DNA from: Ancylobacter sp. WKF20
Lineage (GTDB): Bacteria; Pseudomonadota; Alphaproteobacteria; Rhizobiales; Xanthobacteraceae
Assembly (NCBI RefSeq): GCF_029760895.1
Contig: NZ_CP121679.1
Coordinates: forward strand, 2,866,001 to 2,930,000
DNA length: 64,000 bases
Direction: 5' to 3'
Below the pieces are notes generated by a model that saw only the letters and a list, made by a program, of their open reading frames with translations, ran no database searches and was not told where the DNA came from. Below, piece after piece: positions 27,744-35,793 of the stretch. Made by a program: the position numbers and the translations under genes. The first letter of the stretch is position 1. Every line of letters starts with the position of its first letter.

Positions 27744-28814
27744 ATGCCCGACGCCGCCCTCGCCGCCATGCCCGCCTTCCCCGTTTCGGTCTTCGCCGCG
27801 GCGCTGCTGCTGTATCTGCTGCTGCGGCTCGTGCTGCGCGGCGAGGGCAATGGCTGGCAGCGCGCGCTGGTGGGGCTCGCGGCGATGCAGTCGCTCATCG
27901 TCGCCGGCACGCAGCATTACGGCATCGAGGCGCTGCGCCCGGTCCAGCCGGTGACGGCGACGCTGGTGCCGGCCGCCGCCTATCTCGCGTTTCTCGCCAG
28001 CGCGGTGCGGCCGATCGATCCGGCGCGGGACTGGGTGCATCTCGGCGGGCCGGTGTTCACCGCCTTCTGCCTTGCCTTCGCGCCGGCGACGCTCGACGCG
28101 GTGATCGTCCTCGTCTTCCTCGCCTATGGCGGGGTGATGCTGCTCGCCTTGCGCGGCGGCGAGGATGCGCTGCCGCGCATCCGGCTGGAGAGCGGCGGCC
28201 CCTCGCTCACCGCCTGGCGTCTGCTGGCGCTCTTGCTGATCGGCTCGGCGCTCAGCGACCTCGCCATTACGCTGGCCGATCTCGCCGGTGCCATGGCCTG
28301 GCGCGGCGCCATTGTCAGCCTGACCTCCTCGCTGCTCATGCTGGCGCTGGGCCTCGCCGGACTGGAGCGCGCCGGCGACGAGCCCCAGGGCGAGGCGGCC
28401 GAGGACGACGCCAGGCCGGAAACGCCCGCCGCCGATGCCGCGACGCTGGAGGCTGACCGCGCGCTGGTCGCCCGGGCGCGCGCGGTGCTGACCGCCCAGA
28501 AGCTCGCCGCCGACCCGGACCTTACGCTGGCCCGTCTCGCCCGCCGGCTCGGCGTGCCGGCCAAGGCGCTGTCGGCGGCGGTGAACCGGGCCGAGGGGCA
28601 CAATGTCAGCCAGTTCGTCAATGCGGTCCGCGTCGAGGCGGCCTGCGCCGACCTCGCCACCGGCGCCCCGGTGACGCAGGCCATGCTGGATGCCGGCTTC
28701 CGCACCAAATCCAACTTCAACCGCGAATTTCGCCGCCTCACCGGCCTCAGCCCGACCGAATGGCGGGCGAAAGGCGCGCCGCCTGCCACGGGAGAGACGC
28801 CGCCGCGCCCTTGA
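27744..28814 (+). CDS. membrane-anchored AraC-family regulator
   Basis: The first 210 residues hold about seven hydrophobic segments, and the last 100 form an AraC-type double helix-turn-helix: DLTLARLARRLGVPAKALSAAVNR, then QFVNAVRVEAACADLA, then MLDAGFRTKSNFNREFRRLTGLSPTEWR. The layout (seven-segment sensor plus AraC output) suggests direct transfer of a membrane or periplasmic signal to DNA. It is divergent from the exported hydrolase 171 bases away, which is its likeliest target. Its stop is 34 bases before rnpB. Confidence 0.85.
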   Translation: MPDAALAAMPAFPVSVFAAALLLYLLLRLVLRGEGNGWQRALVGLAAMQSLIVAGTQHYGIEALRPVQPVTATLVPAAAYLAFLASAVRPIDPARDWVHLGGPVFTAFCLAFAPATLDAVIVLVFLAYGGVMLLALRGGEDALPRIRLESGGPSLTAWRLLALLLIGSALSDLAITLADLAGAMAWRGAIVSLTSSLLMLALGLAGLERAGDEPQGEAAEDDARPETPAADAATLEADRALVARARAVLTAQKLAADPDLTLARLARRLGVPAKALSAAVNRAEGHNVSQFVNAVRVEAACADLATGAPVTQAMLDAGFRTKSNFNREFRRLTGLSPTEWRAKGAPPATGETPPRP

Positions 28815-28848
28815 CGGCGCCCGCCGCCTCCCCCATTGCTGCCCCGCC

Positions 28849-29218
28849 AGCCGGCCGGACGGCCGCGTCATCGCAAGATGCCGAGGAAAGTCCGGGCTCC
28901 ACGGAGACACGGTGCCGGATAACGTCCGGCGGGGGCGACCCCAGGGAAAGTGCCACAGAAATCAGACCGCCACGGGTTCGCCCGCGGCAAGGGTGAAACG
29001 GTGCGGTAAGAGCGCACCGCGCGTCCGGCAACGGAGGCGGCAGGGCAAACCCCACCGGGAGCAAAGTCGTATAGGGGTGGCGCGAGGTTCGCCTCAGGTC
29101 CCGTCTTCGGACAGCCGCCCGGGTTGACTGCTCGAGGCGCCAGGCAACTGGCGTCCCAGAGGAATGGCCGTCGCGCGGGAGCAATCCCGCCTTACAGAAC
29201 CCGGCTTACAGGCCGGCT
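28849..29218 (+). ncRNA. rnpB: RNase P RNA, bacterial class A
   Basis: The 5' end AGCCGGCCGGACGGCC pairs with the 3' end GGCTTACAGGCCGGCT. Between them are the conserved catalytic-core blocks GAGGAAAGTCCGGGCTCC (about 28882), AGGGAAAGTGCCACAGAAA (about 28943), GGGTGAAACGGTGCGGTAAGAG (about 28992) and GCAAACCCCACCGGGAGCAA (about 29044). Length about 370 bases, normal for Alphaproteobacteria. It processes tRNA 5' ends, including the tRNA-Sec made at 49 kb. Confidence 0.96.
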
Positions 29219-29320
29219 GGCACCCATTCTCCCCCGCAAGGGCTTCAAGCCCTGCCCTTCCGGCACATGGCCGGGCGGCGCCGGCTTTGCTATGCCTTCC
29301 GGCAACCAAGGGGACATCGC

Positions 29321-30127
29321 ATGATCCGCATCATTCTCGCAGGCGCCACCGGCTGGGTCGGCCGCGCCCTCGTGCCCGCCATCACCAAGGCTGCCGATCT
29401 CGAACTCGTGGCCGCCATCTCGCGCAACCATGCCGGCACCGATCTCGGCGTCGCGCTGGACGGCAAGCCCTCCGGCGTGCCGGTCTTCGCCCGCATCGAG
29501 GAGGCGCTCGCCACCCCGGCCGATGTGCTGATCGACTACACCAAGCCCAATGTGGTGAAGGCGCATGCGCTCGCCGCGCTGAAAAGCGGGCTGCATGTCG
29601 TCATCGGCACGTCGGGCCTCGGCGCGGCCGATTATGCCGAACTCGACACGGAAGCCAGCGCGCGCGGGCGCGGCGTGCTCGCCGCCGGCAATTTCTCGGT
29701 GACGGCGACGCTGCTGAAGCGCTTCACGCTGGAAGCCGCCAAATATGTCGCCGATGTCGAACTCATCGACTACGCCTCCGCCGGAAAGCCGGACGCCCCT
29801 TCCGGCACCGGCCGCGAACTGGCCGAGGCGCTGGCCGGCGTGCGGCAGGCGGCCACCAGCCGCCCGGTTTCCGAGGTGGTCGGCGTGCCGGAGACGCGCG
29901 GCGGCGCCTTTGGCGAGGGCGCGACGGAAGTGCGGGTGCACGCACTGCGCCTGCCCTCCTTCGTGCTCGGCGTGGAGGCGATCTTCGGCGCGCCGGATGA
30001 GCGCCTCACCATTCGCCACGATGCCGGTTCCTCGGCCGCGCCCTATGTCGCCGGCACGCTGCTCGCCACGCGCAAGGTCAGCGGCTGGACCGGGGTGCGG
30101 CGCGGCCTCGACACGCTGCTGGACTGA
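29321..30127 (+). CDS. divergent dihydrodipicolinate reductase (DapB) family protein
   Basis: A 268-residue NAD(P)-binding protein. IRIILAGATGWVGRALVPAI is the Rossmann loop. The DapB-type segments DVLIDYTKPNVVKAHALAAL, VIGTSGLG, LAAGNFSVTATLLKRF and GKPDAPSGTGRELAEAL are present. In canonical DapB the last motif is preceded by the HHRHK catalytic sequence; here the equivalent is ASAGK, so both histidines are missing while Lys and PSGT remain. It is therefore a DapB paralogue or a non-classical enzyme, and I give no gene symbol. The start at 29321 has AGGGG 7 bases upstream. Confidence 0.8.
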   Translation: MIRIILAGATGWVGRALVPAITKAADLELVAAISRNHAGTDLGVALDGKPSGVPVFARIEEALATPADVLIDYTKPNVVKAHALAALKSGLHVVIGTSGLGAADYAELDTEASARGRGVLAAGNFSVTATLLKRFTLEAAKYVADVELIDYASAGKPDAPSGTGRELAEALAGVRQAATSRPVSEVVGVPETRGGAFGEGATEVRVHALRLPSFVLGVEAIFGAPDERLTIRHDAGSSAAPYVAGTLLATRKVSGWTGVRRGLDTLLD

Positions 30128-30144
30128 GCGCCGCTTCGCCGGAC

Positions 30145-31710
30145 TCAGTCCGTACCGCCCTCGCCCTCCGGGCCGGGGATCGGGCTGGCGAAGCGCCGCT
30201 CATTGGTGAAGGAGCGCACATTGCTCGATGCGGCCGTGCCGGTCGAGCCGGTCGGCGTGGTGTCGAGCCCCAGCCATTTGGCCAGCGGAATGCCCGCCGG
30301 CGGCAGCGGCACGCCGGGCGGCCGCGTCGTGCCCGGCGCGGGTTTGGGCGCCGCGGCGGGTTTTGGCGCAGGCGCGGGGTAGCTTTGCGCCGGGTAACCC
30401 TGCGCGGGGTAGCCCTGTGCGGGGTAGGTTTGTGCGGGTTGGGTCGGGTAGCCCTGCGCCGGATAGGCCGACGGCGCCGGCTGGGCGGGATAGCCCCCCG
30501 TCGGATAGCCCCCGGTGGGATACCCCCCCGCCGGGTAGCCCTGCGGCGGATAGGCCGGCTGAGCGGGATAGGCTTGCTGACTGGGATAAGCTTGCTGGCT
30601 CGGATAACCCGCCGCCGGACGCGCGGCGGGCGGCGGCGTGGTCGGCGCGCGGTAATTCGGATCGACGCCGTGCCCGTAAGCCCCGCCGGAACCGGGCTGC
30701 GGCGTCAGCGGCATCGGCTCGCCCGGCGCGGCGAGCGGCGCCGGCGCCGCGGCCGGCAGGCGGGCGGGCTGGACTGGCGCGCCCAGTCGCGCAGGGCCGG
30801 GCGCAAGGTTGGCGGGGGCAGCATTTGCCGGCGCGCGGGCCACGGGAGCGGGATAGGCCGCCCCCGGGTAAGACGCGGCCGGATAGGACGAGGCCGGATA
30901 GGACGAGCCTTGCGCGGCGGCGGGCGCGCTGCCTGGGCCGAAATCCTCCTGCGTCCCCGCCTCGGCTTCGCCGGAATCGACCATGGGCCCGAGCGGGCGA
31001 GCCATGGGCGGCGCCTTGAACACCGGCAGATTCGGCGGGCGCGGCGGCGCGACATTCGGGTTGCACGAGGTGCGCCCGGCGCGGCGCATCAGGTCCACAT
31101 GGATGTGGTCGTAATGATAGATGTTGTAGCCCGGCCCGAGCGTGGTGGTGAAACGCCGGCAGCCGGTCGCCTGCACGGTGCGCAGAAAACCCTGCTCGTC
31201 CGGGCGGCCCTTCCAGCCGGTCTTGACCAGGATGATGCGCCCGTCGGCCAGTTCGAAGCCGCCAATGTCCAGCGCATTGCCGAAGGCATGTTCGGAGATC
31301 TTGCCCGCCGGCCCGCCATTCATGTTGCGGCAGGAATAGGAGGACATCTGCTTCACCTTGGCCACGGGCTGGCCGAACCAGGCCATGGCGGCGGGCTGTA
31401 TGTCCTCGGCCATCCAGCGGTCGACGGCCGATGTCATCGGGCAGGCCAGCGTCGCCTTGGGCGCCACCTCGACCGTGCCCTGATTGAGCGCCATCACCCG
31501 GAAGGGGTGGTCCATGCCGCAAGTGCCGGCCCCGTCGATCTCGCGCATCGGCACGATGTAGGCGGAGGGCTTGACCTCGCCCCCCGCCAGGCACCGTTCC
31601 TCAGCGTCCGAGCGCCAGGGTTCGCGCCGATCGAACAGCCCGAACTTGCAACCGGAAAGCCCCAGAAGGACGAGCGGGGCTACGAGAAACCAGGATACGC
31701 CGCGCGTCAT
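30145..31710 (-). CDS. extensin-like lipoprotein with Tyr-Pro-rich repeat tail
   Basis: A 521-residue predicted lipoprotein (lipobox LLGLSGC, Cys near residue 21). Residues about 40-245 form the extensin-like C domain, related to the M15/VanX-type peptidase fold. They include TCGMDHPFRV, SSYSCRNMNGG, ISEHAFGNALDIGGFEL and HYDHIHVDLMRR with His/Asp zinc-ligand candidates. The rest is Pro/Ala/Tyr-rich, with many GYPAQ/GYPTGG/SYPA units up to a short charged end. The domain probably handles peptidoglycan or its cross-links; the tail may span or bind the wall. Confidence 0.82.
   Translation of the reverse strand: MTRGVSWFLVAPLVLLGLSGCKFGLFDRREPWRSDAEERCLAGGEVKPSAYIVPMREIDGAGTCGMDHPFRVMALNQGTVEVAPKATLACPMTSAVDRWMAEDIQPAAMAWFGQPVAKVKQMSSYSCRNMNGGPAGKISEHAFGNALDIGGFELADGRIILVKTGWKGRPDEQGFLRTVQATGCRRFTTTLGPGYNIYHYDHIHVDLMRRAGRTSCNPNVAPPRPPNLPVFKAPPMARPLGPMVDSGEAEAGTQEDFGPGSAPAAAQGSSYPASSYPAASYPGAAYPAPVARAPANAAPANLAPGPARLGAPVQPARLPAAAPAPLAAPGEPMPLTPQPGSGGAYGHGVDPNYRAPTTPPPAARPAAGYPSQQAYPSQQAYPAQPAYPPQGYPAGGYPTGGYPTGGYPAQPAPSAYPAQGYPTQPAQTYPAQGYPAQGYPAQSYPAPAPKPAAAPKPAPGTTRPPGVPLPPAGIPLAKWLGLDTTPTGSTGTAASSNVRSFTNERRFASPIPGPEGEGGTD
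30370..30615 (-). repeat. tandem GGGTAGCC...-type repeats coding YP units
   Basis: On the coding strand, units of 12-21 bases encode GYPAQ, GYPTGG, SQQAYP and similar. The identical codons (for example GGGTATCCCACC-like units near 30505-30535) show recent expansion. A second, shorter SYPA cluster lies near 30860-30910. Length variation between strains is likely. Confidence 0.7.
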
Positions 31711-31761
31711 GGGCGCAAGCTAGGCCGAACTTGGTTGACAGCCGGTTAAGCAAGACCAAGC

Positions 31762-31798
31762 ACAAACAAAAACGGCCGGAGGAGATCCCCCGGCCGTT
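31762..31798 (-). terminator. Rho-independent terminator of the pnt operon
   Basis: Minus strand: ACGGCCGG...CCGGCCGT stem with a GGGATCTCCT loop, followed directly by TTTTTGTTTG. It begins 24 bases after the pntB stop codon. Confidence 0.9.
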
Positions 31799-31821
31799 AT
31801 TTCGATTTTTTAACTAACCCC

Positions 31822-33225
31822 TCAATGGCCGAGGTTCTTGACGATGTCCTCGACCATCTTCTTGGCGTCGGCGAAGAGCATCATGGTGTTGTCGCGGAAG
31901 AACAGCTCGTTCTCGACGCCCGCATAGCCGGCCGCCATGCCGCGCTTGATGAACAGCACGGTCTTGGCCTTTTCCACGTCCAGGATCGGCATGCCGTAGA
32001 TCGCCGAGGTCGGGTCGGTCTTCGCCGCCGGGTTGGTCACGTCGTTGGCGCCGATGACGAAGGCCACATCCGCCTGCGCGAACTCCGAGTTGATGTCCTC
32101 GAGCTCGAACACCTCGTCATAGGGCACGTTGGCCTCGGCCAGCAGCACGTTCATGTGCCCGGGCATGCGGCCCGCCACCGGGTGGATGGCGTACTTCACC
32201 TCGACGCCCTCGTCCTTCAGCCGGTCCGCCATCTCGCGCAGCGCGTGCTGCGCCTGCGCGACCGCCATGCCGTAGCCGGGCACGATGATGACCTTGGCCG
32301 CGTTCTTCATGATGAAGGCCGCGTCCTCCGCCGAGCCCTGCTTGACCGGCCGCGTCTCGACCGCGCCCGCCGGGCCTGCCGCGGCGTCGCCGCCGAAGCC
32401 GCCGAGGATCACCGAGACGAAGCTGCGGTTCATGCCCTTGCACATGATGTAGGACAGGATCGCGCCGGAGGAGCCGACCAGCGCGCCGGTGATGATCAGC
32501 GCCGTGTTGCCAAGCGTGAAGCCGATGCCCGCCGCCGCCCAGCCGGAGTAGGAGTTCAGCATCGAGACGACGACCGGCATGTCCGCCCCGCCGATCGGGA
32601 TGATCAGGAGGCCGCCGAAGATCAGGCTGGCGATGACGATCAGCCAGAACACGGTGTGGCTCTCGGTCACGGTGAGCACGCCGATCAGCACCACGATCAG
32701 CGCGGCCAGCGCGATGTTGATGAAGTGGCGCGCCGGCAGCAGGATCGGCTTGCCGCTCATATTGCCGTTGAGCTTGGCGAAGGCGATCACCGAACCGGTA
32801 AAGGTGATGGCGCCGATGGCGACGCCGAGGCTCATCTCGATCAGCGCCTGGGCGTGGATCTCGCCGGGCAGGCCGATGTTGAAGGCTTCCGGCGCGTAGA
32901 GCGCGGCCGCCGCCACCATCACCGCGGCCAGGCCCACCAGCGAGTGGAAGGCCGCGACCAGCTGCGGCATCTGCGTCATGGCGATGTTCTTGGCGATATA
33001 GGCGCCGGCGCCGCCGCCAATGGCGAGGCCGCCGATCACCAGCGCCCAGCCGCCCAGACCCGCCGGCGGCGAGGCCGCGAGCGTCGTCAGGATGGCGATG
33101 GTCATGCCGACCATGCCGAACAGATTGCCCTGGCGCGAGGTGGCGGGGCTGGAGAGCCCGCGCAGCGCCATGATGAACAGGACGCCCGAGACGAGGTAGA
33201 GCAGCGCGACGATATTGGCGTTCAT
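31822..33225 (-). CDS. pntB: proton-translocating NAD(P) transhydrogenase, beta subunit
   Basis: Membrane subunit with nine predicted segments in the first 285 residues and the NADP-binding domain III at the C-terminus. Domain III includes VIIVPGYGMAVAQAQHALREM, YAIHPVAGRMPGHMNVLLAEANVPY, VIGANDVTNPAA and MPILDVEKAKTVLFIKRGMAAGYAGVEN. It couples hydride transfer between NADH and NADP+ to proton entry, supplying NADPH. 467 residues. It follows pntAB after 10 bases. Confidence 0.97.
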   Translation of the reverse strand: MNANIVALLYLVSGVLFIMALRGLSSPATSRQGNLFGMVGMTIAILTTLAASPPAGLGGWALVIGGLAIGGGAGAYIAKNIAMTQMPQLVAAFHSLVGLAAVMVAAAALYAPEAFNIGLPGEIHAQALIEMSLGVAIGAITFTGSVIAFAKLNGNMSGKPILLPARHFINIALAALIVVLIGVLTVTESHTVFWLIVIASLIFGGLLIIPIGGADMPVVVSMLNSYSGWAAAGIGFTLGNTALIITGALVGSSGAILSYIMCKGMNRSFVSVILGGFGGDAAAGPAGAVETRPVKQGSAEDAAFIMKNAAKVIIVPGYGMAVAQAQHALREMADRLKDEGVEVKYAIHPVAGRMPGHMNVLLAEANVPYDEVFELEDINSEFAQADVAFVIGANDVTNPAAKTDPTSAIYGMPILDVEKAKTVLFIKRGMAAGYAGVENELFFRDNTMMLFADAKKMVEDIVKNLGH

Positions 33226-33235
33226 CGGGGCGCCC

Positions 33236-33703
33236 TCACTTCTTCTTCGAGTACATGGCGAGCATGCGGCTGGTCACCAGGAACCCGCCGAAGATGTTCA
33301 CCGCCGCCAGAATGAGGCCGAGGAAGCCGAAGCCCCGCGCCCAGCCCGTGCCTTCCGCCACCGTGTCCACGCCGACCGCCAGGAGCGCGCCGACCACGAT
33401 CACCGAGGAGATGGCGTTGGTCACGCTCATCAGCGGCGTGTGCAGCGCGGGCGTCACCGACCACACCACGTAATAGCCGACGAACACCGCCAGCACGAAG
33501 ATGGCGAGGCGGAACACGAAGGGGTCGATCGCCCCGCCCGACAAGGCGTGCGCCGCGTTCCCCGCGATCTCCGCATAATGCTGGGCCGCCGCGTCCGCAT
33601 AGGCCTGCGCCGCCTCCGCCGCCTGCCGCGCCACTTCCGCGGCGGTGCGCGCGCCCTCCACCGCGTTCTGGGCGATCGGATCGCCCGCTACCGGATTGGC
33701 CAT
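33236..33703 (-). CDS. pntAB: NAD(P) transhydrogenase, alpha-2 (membrane) subunit
   Basis: Short membrane subunit (155 residues) of the three-gene type of transhydrogenase found in Alphaproteobacteria. After an Ala-rich, probably helical N-terminus (residues 1-60) come the segments [42 protein letters not shown] and [30 protein letters not shown] is a family signature. Confidence 0.96.
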   Translation of the reverse strand: MANPVAGDPIAQNAVEGARTAAEVARQAAEAAQAYADAAAQHYAEIAGNAAHALSGGAIDPFVFRLAIFVLAVFVGYYVVWSVTPALHTPLMSVTNAISSVIVVGALLAVGVDTVAEGTGWARGFGFLGLILAAVNIFGGFLVTSRMLAMYSKKK

Positions 33704-33884
33704 GTCCTAATCCCCTGAAGCCTCGACGCCGGGTCGCTGCATCTGCCGCGCCGCGACCGGCCTGTCCCCTGAAGGTGCCGGGCGCAACCGCCCGGATGTT
33801 GGTCGTATGGGCGCAAAGCGCCTGGAAGGTCCGGCGTGTTGGCCGCCCATTCCACCCGGCCCTGTCCGGCCATCCCCACCCCTC

Positions 33885-34044
33885 CGGCCGTCATCCCCGG
33901 GCTTGACCCGGGGATCCATGACCGGGCGCACCATCCTGCGGCGGCGCCCCGTCGGGCCGGCTGGATCCCCGGGTCAAGCCCGGGGATGACAAGGTGGTGG
34001 AGGGCGGACGATCCCGGCGCGGCCTGCGGCCCTCCGGGATGACG
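33885..34044. repeat. long perfect inverted repeat plus REP unit inside the pnt operon
   Basis: A 29-base arm (33890-33918, beginning GTCATCCCCGGGCTTGACCC) is exactly complementary to 33962-33990, with a 43-base loop. A further GATCCCGGCGCGGCC...CCGGGATGACGG palindrome follows at about 34009-34043. The repeat family is the one at 15 kb. It fills most of the 355-base gap between pntAA and pntAB; no gene was seen there. Confidence 0.85.
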
Positions 34045-34058
34045 GCGGAAGGACGGCC

Positions 34059-35216
34059 TCAGGCCGCGCTCGCGGCCGCCTCGGCCGGCTTGAAGTTCGG
34101 GTGCACGATGGCCCCGTCCTTGGTCAGCAGCGTCGCCTTCACCAGCTCGTCGTCCCACTTCACGGCAAGGGCCTTCGACCCCTTGTCGATCAGCGTCTCG
34201 ACGAAGGCGTAGAGGTTCTTGGCGTAGAGCTGCGAGGCGGTCGCCGCGAGGCGCCCGGGCACGTTGAGATGGCCGACGATCTTGACGCCATTGTCGGTCG
34301 TCACGACTTCGCCCGGCACCGCGCCGACCACATTGCCGCCGCGCTCCACCGCGAGGTCGACGATCACCGAGCCCGCCTTCATCGCCGCGACCATCTCGGC
34401 CGACACCAGCTTGGGGGCCGGACGGCCGGGGATCAGCGCCGTGGTGATGACGATGTCCTGCTTGGCGATGTGGCTCGCCGTCAGCGCCGCTTGCTTCGCC
34501 TGATACTCCGCCGACATCTGCTTGGCGTAGCCGCCCGCCGTCTCGGCCTGCTTGAACTCCTCGTCCTCGACCGCGATGAACTTCGCCCCGAGAGACTCGA
34601 CCTGTTCCTTCGCCGCCGGGCGCACATCGGTCGCCGACACCACCGCGCCGAGGCGCCGGGCGGTGGCGATCGCCTGAAGGCCCGCGACCCCCGCGCCCAT
34701 GACGAAGACGCGCGCCGCCGGCACCGTGCCGGCCGCCGTCATCATCATCGGGAAGGCCCGGCCGAACTCGGCGGAGGCGTCGATCACCGCGCGGTAGCCG
34801 GCAAGGTTCGCCTGCGAGGACAGCACGTCCATCACCTGCGCGCGGGTAATGCGCGGCATCAGCTCCATGGCGAACAGGCTGGCGCCCGTCGCCGCGATCT
34901 CGGCAAGAGCCGCCTCGTTGCCATAGGGGTCGGCGATGGCGATCACCAGCGCGCCGGGCTTCACGCCCTTGAGCGCCGCCGCCTCCGGCCGGCGCACCGC
35001 CAGCACGACATCCGCGCCGGCCACCGCCGCCGCATTATCCGCCGCAATGCTCGCCCCGGCGCCGGAAAACTCCGCATCGCTCACGCCCGAAGCGAGCCCC
35101 GCCCCCGACGCAACCACAACCTCCGCCCCCAGACCCACAAACCGCTTCACCGTCTCCAAAGACGCCGAAACCCGTGGCTCTGTCGCGGCCGTTTCCTTCA
35201 ACACGGAAAGGCGCAT
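34059..35216 (-). CDS. pntAA: NAD(P) transhydrogenase, alpha-1 (NAD-binding) subunit
   Basis: Soluble domain I, homologous to alanine dehydrogenase. It starts MRLSVLKETAATEPRVSAS and includes MELMPRITRAQ, AGYRAVIDAS, the NAD loop VFVMGAGVAGLQAIATARRLGA and the Q/R-rich region TTALIPGRPAPKLV. 385 residues from the ATG at 35216, which has GGAGGAGGAAG just upstream; the frame remains open to 35513 without a better start. The lack of a fused membrane part confirms the split alpha-type enzyme. Confidence 0.97.
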   Translation of the reverse strand: MRLSVLKETAATEPRVSASLETVKRFVGLGAEVVVASGAGLASGVSDAEFSGAGASIAADNAAAVAGADVVLAVRRPEAAALKGVKPGALVIAIADPYGNEAALAEIAATGASLFAMELMPRITRAQVMDVLSSQANLAGYRAVIDASAEFGRAFPMMMTAAGTVPAARVFVMGAGVAGLQAIATARRLGAVVSATDVRPAAKEQVESLGAKFIAVEDEEFKQAETAGGYAKQMSAEYQAKQAALTASHIAKQDIVITTALIPGRPAPKLVSAEMVAAMKAGSVIVDLAVERGGNVVGAVPGEVVTTDNGVKIVGHLNVPGRLAATASQLYAKNLYAFVETLIDKGSKALAVKWDDELVKATLLTKDGAIVHPNFKPAEAAASAA

Positions 35217-35793
35217 ATCTTCCTCCTCCCGAAGGCCGTTTCGTCGGCTGTTATTCGCTTGTCGACCGCACCGGCGTTGGCGGCACCGGGCATGAGGTGG
35301 CCCCCGGCGGTCTCTCGCGGAAGCCGCCGCCGCCCGGTCGCCAGCGGCGCACACGGGAAGCCGGTCGGCCTCACCCCGAATTGGTATACAGAATTCCGAA
35401 TGCCAGCAAGATGATTCCGTCAGCCCGTCGCGAAGATGGTTGACGACCTCGGCCTCGCATGGGAACCACAGGCCGTGCGCGCCATCGGCGCGCCGCCACG
35501 GGTGCCAGAGCACCCGCCTCCTTCGGCCCCGGGGCGCCAGGTCGTCCCGCCGGAGGCTTCACGCGATCCGACACGAGGCAAAGGTGCCAGAGCGCCTGCG
35601 ATGCACGTCCAGTAAGGGCGGAAGTCACCGACAGGTCAAGCGCGCCGCCTCGCTGTCCCCGCGAAGAATTGAACGCCGCGTCGCGGTAGAGACACGTTGC
35701 AGTGCAAGATAACACGCCAGAGACAGCGGCGGTGTTTTGGTCCATATGAAGGCGTGCCGGCGACCAGCGGCGCACGCCACGACGGAGGATGAC
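35217..35793. other. pntAA-pyk divergent intergenic region
   Basis: These 577 bases carry no supportable gene. They must hold both divergent promoters. The AT-rich TTGGTATACAGAATTCCG at about 35389-35406 gives a TATACC -10-like box toward pntAA, but no well-spaced -35 box is clear. Confidence 0.4.

Noticed and set aside
27573-28910. N-terminal extension of the exported hydrolase to 827 residues
   Set aside because: The extension is antisense to the AraC-type gene, and a normal signal peptide begins at 27572.
35389-35406. GntR-type operator in TTGGTATACAGAATTCCG
   Set aside because: Only one half resembles such sites; there is no symmetric partner and no GntR gene in the window.
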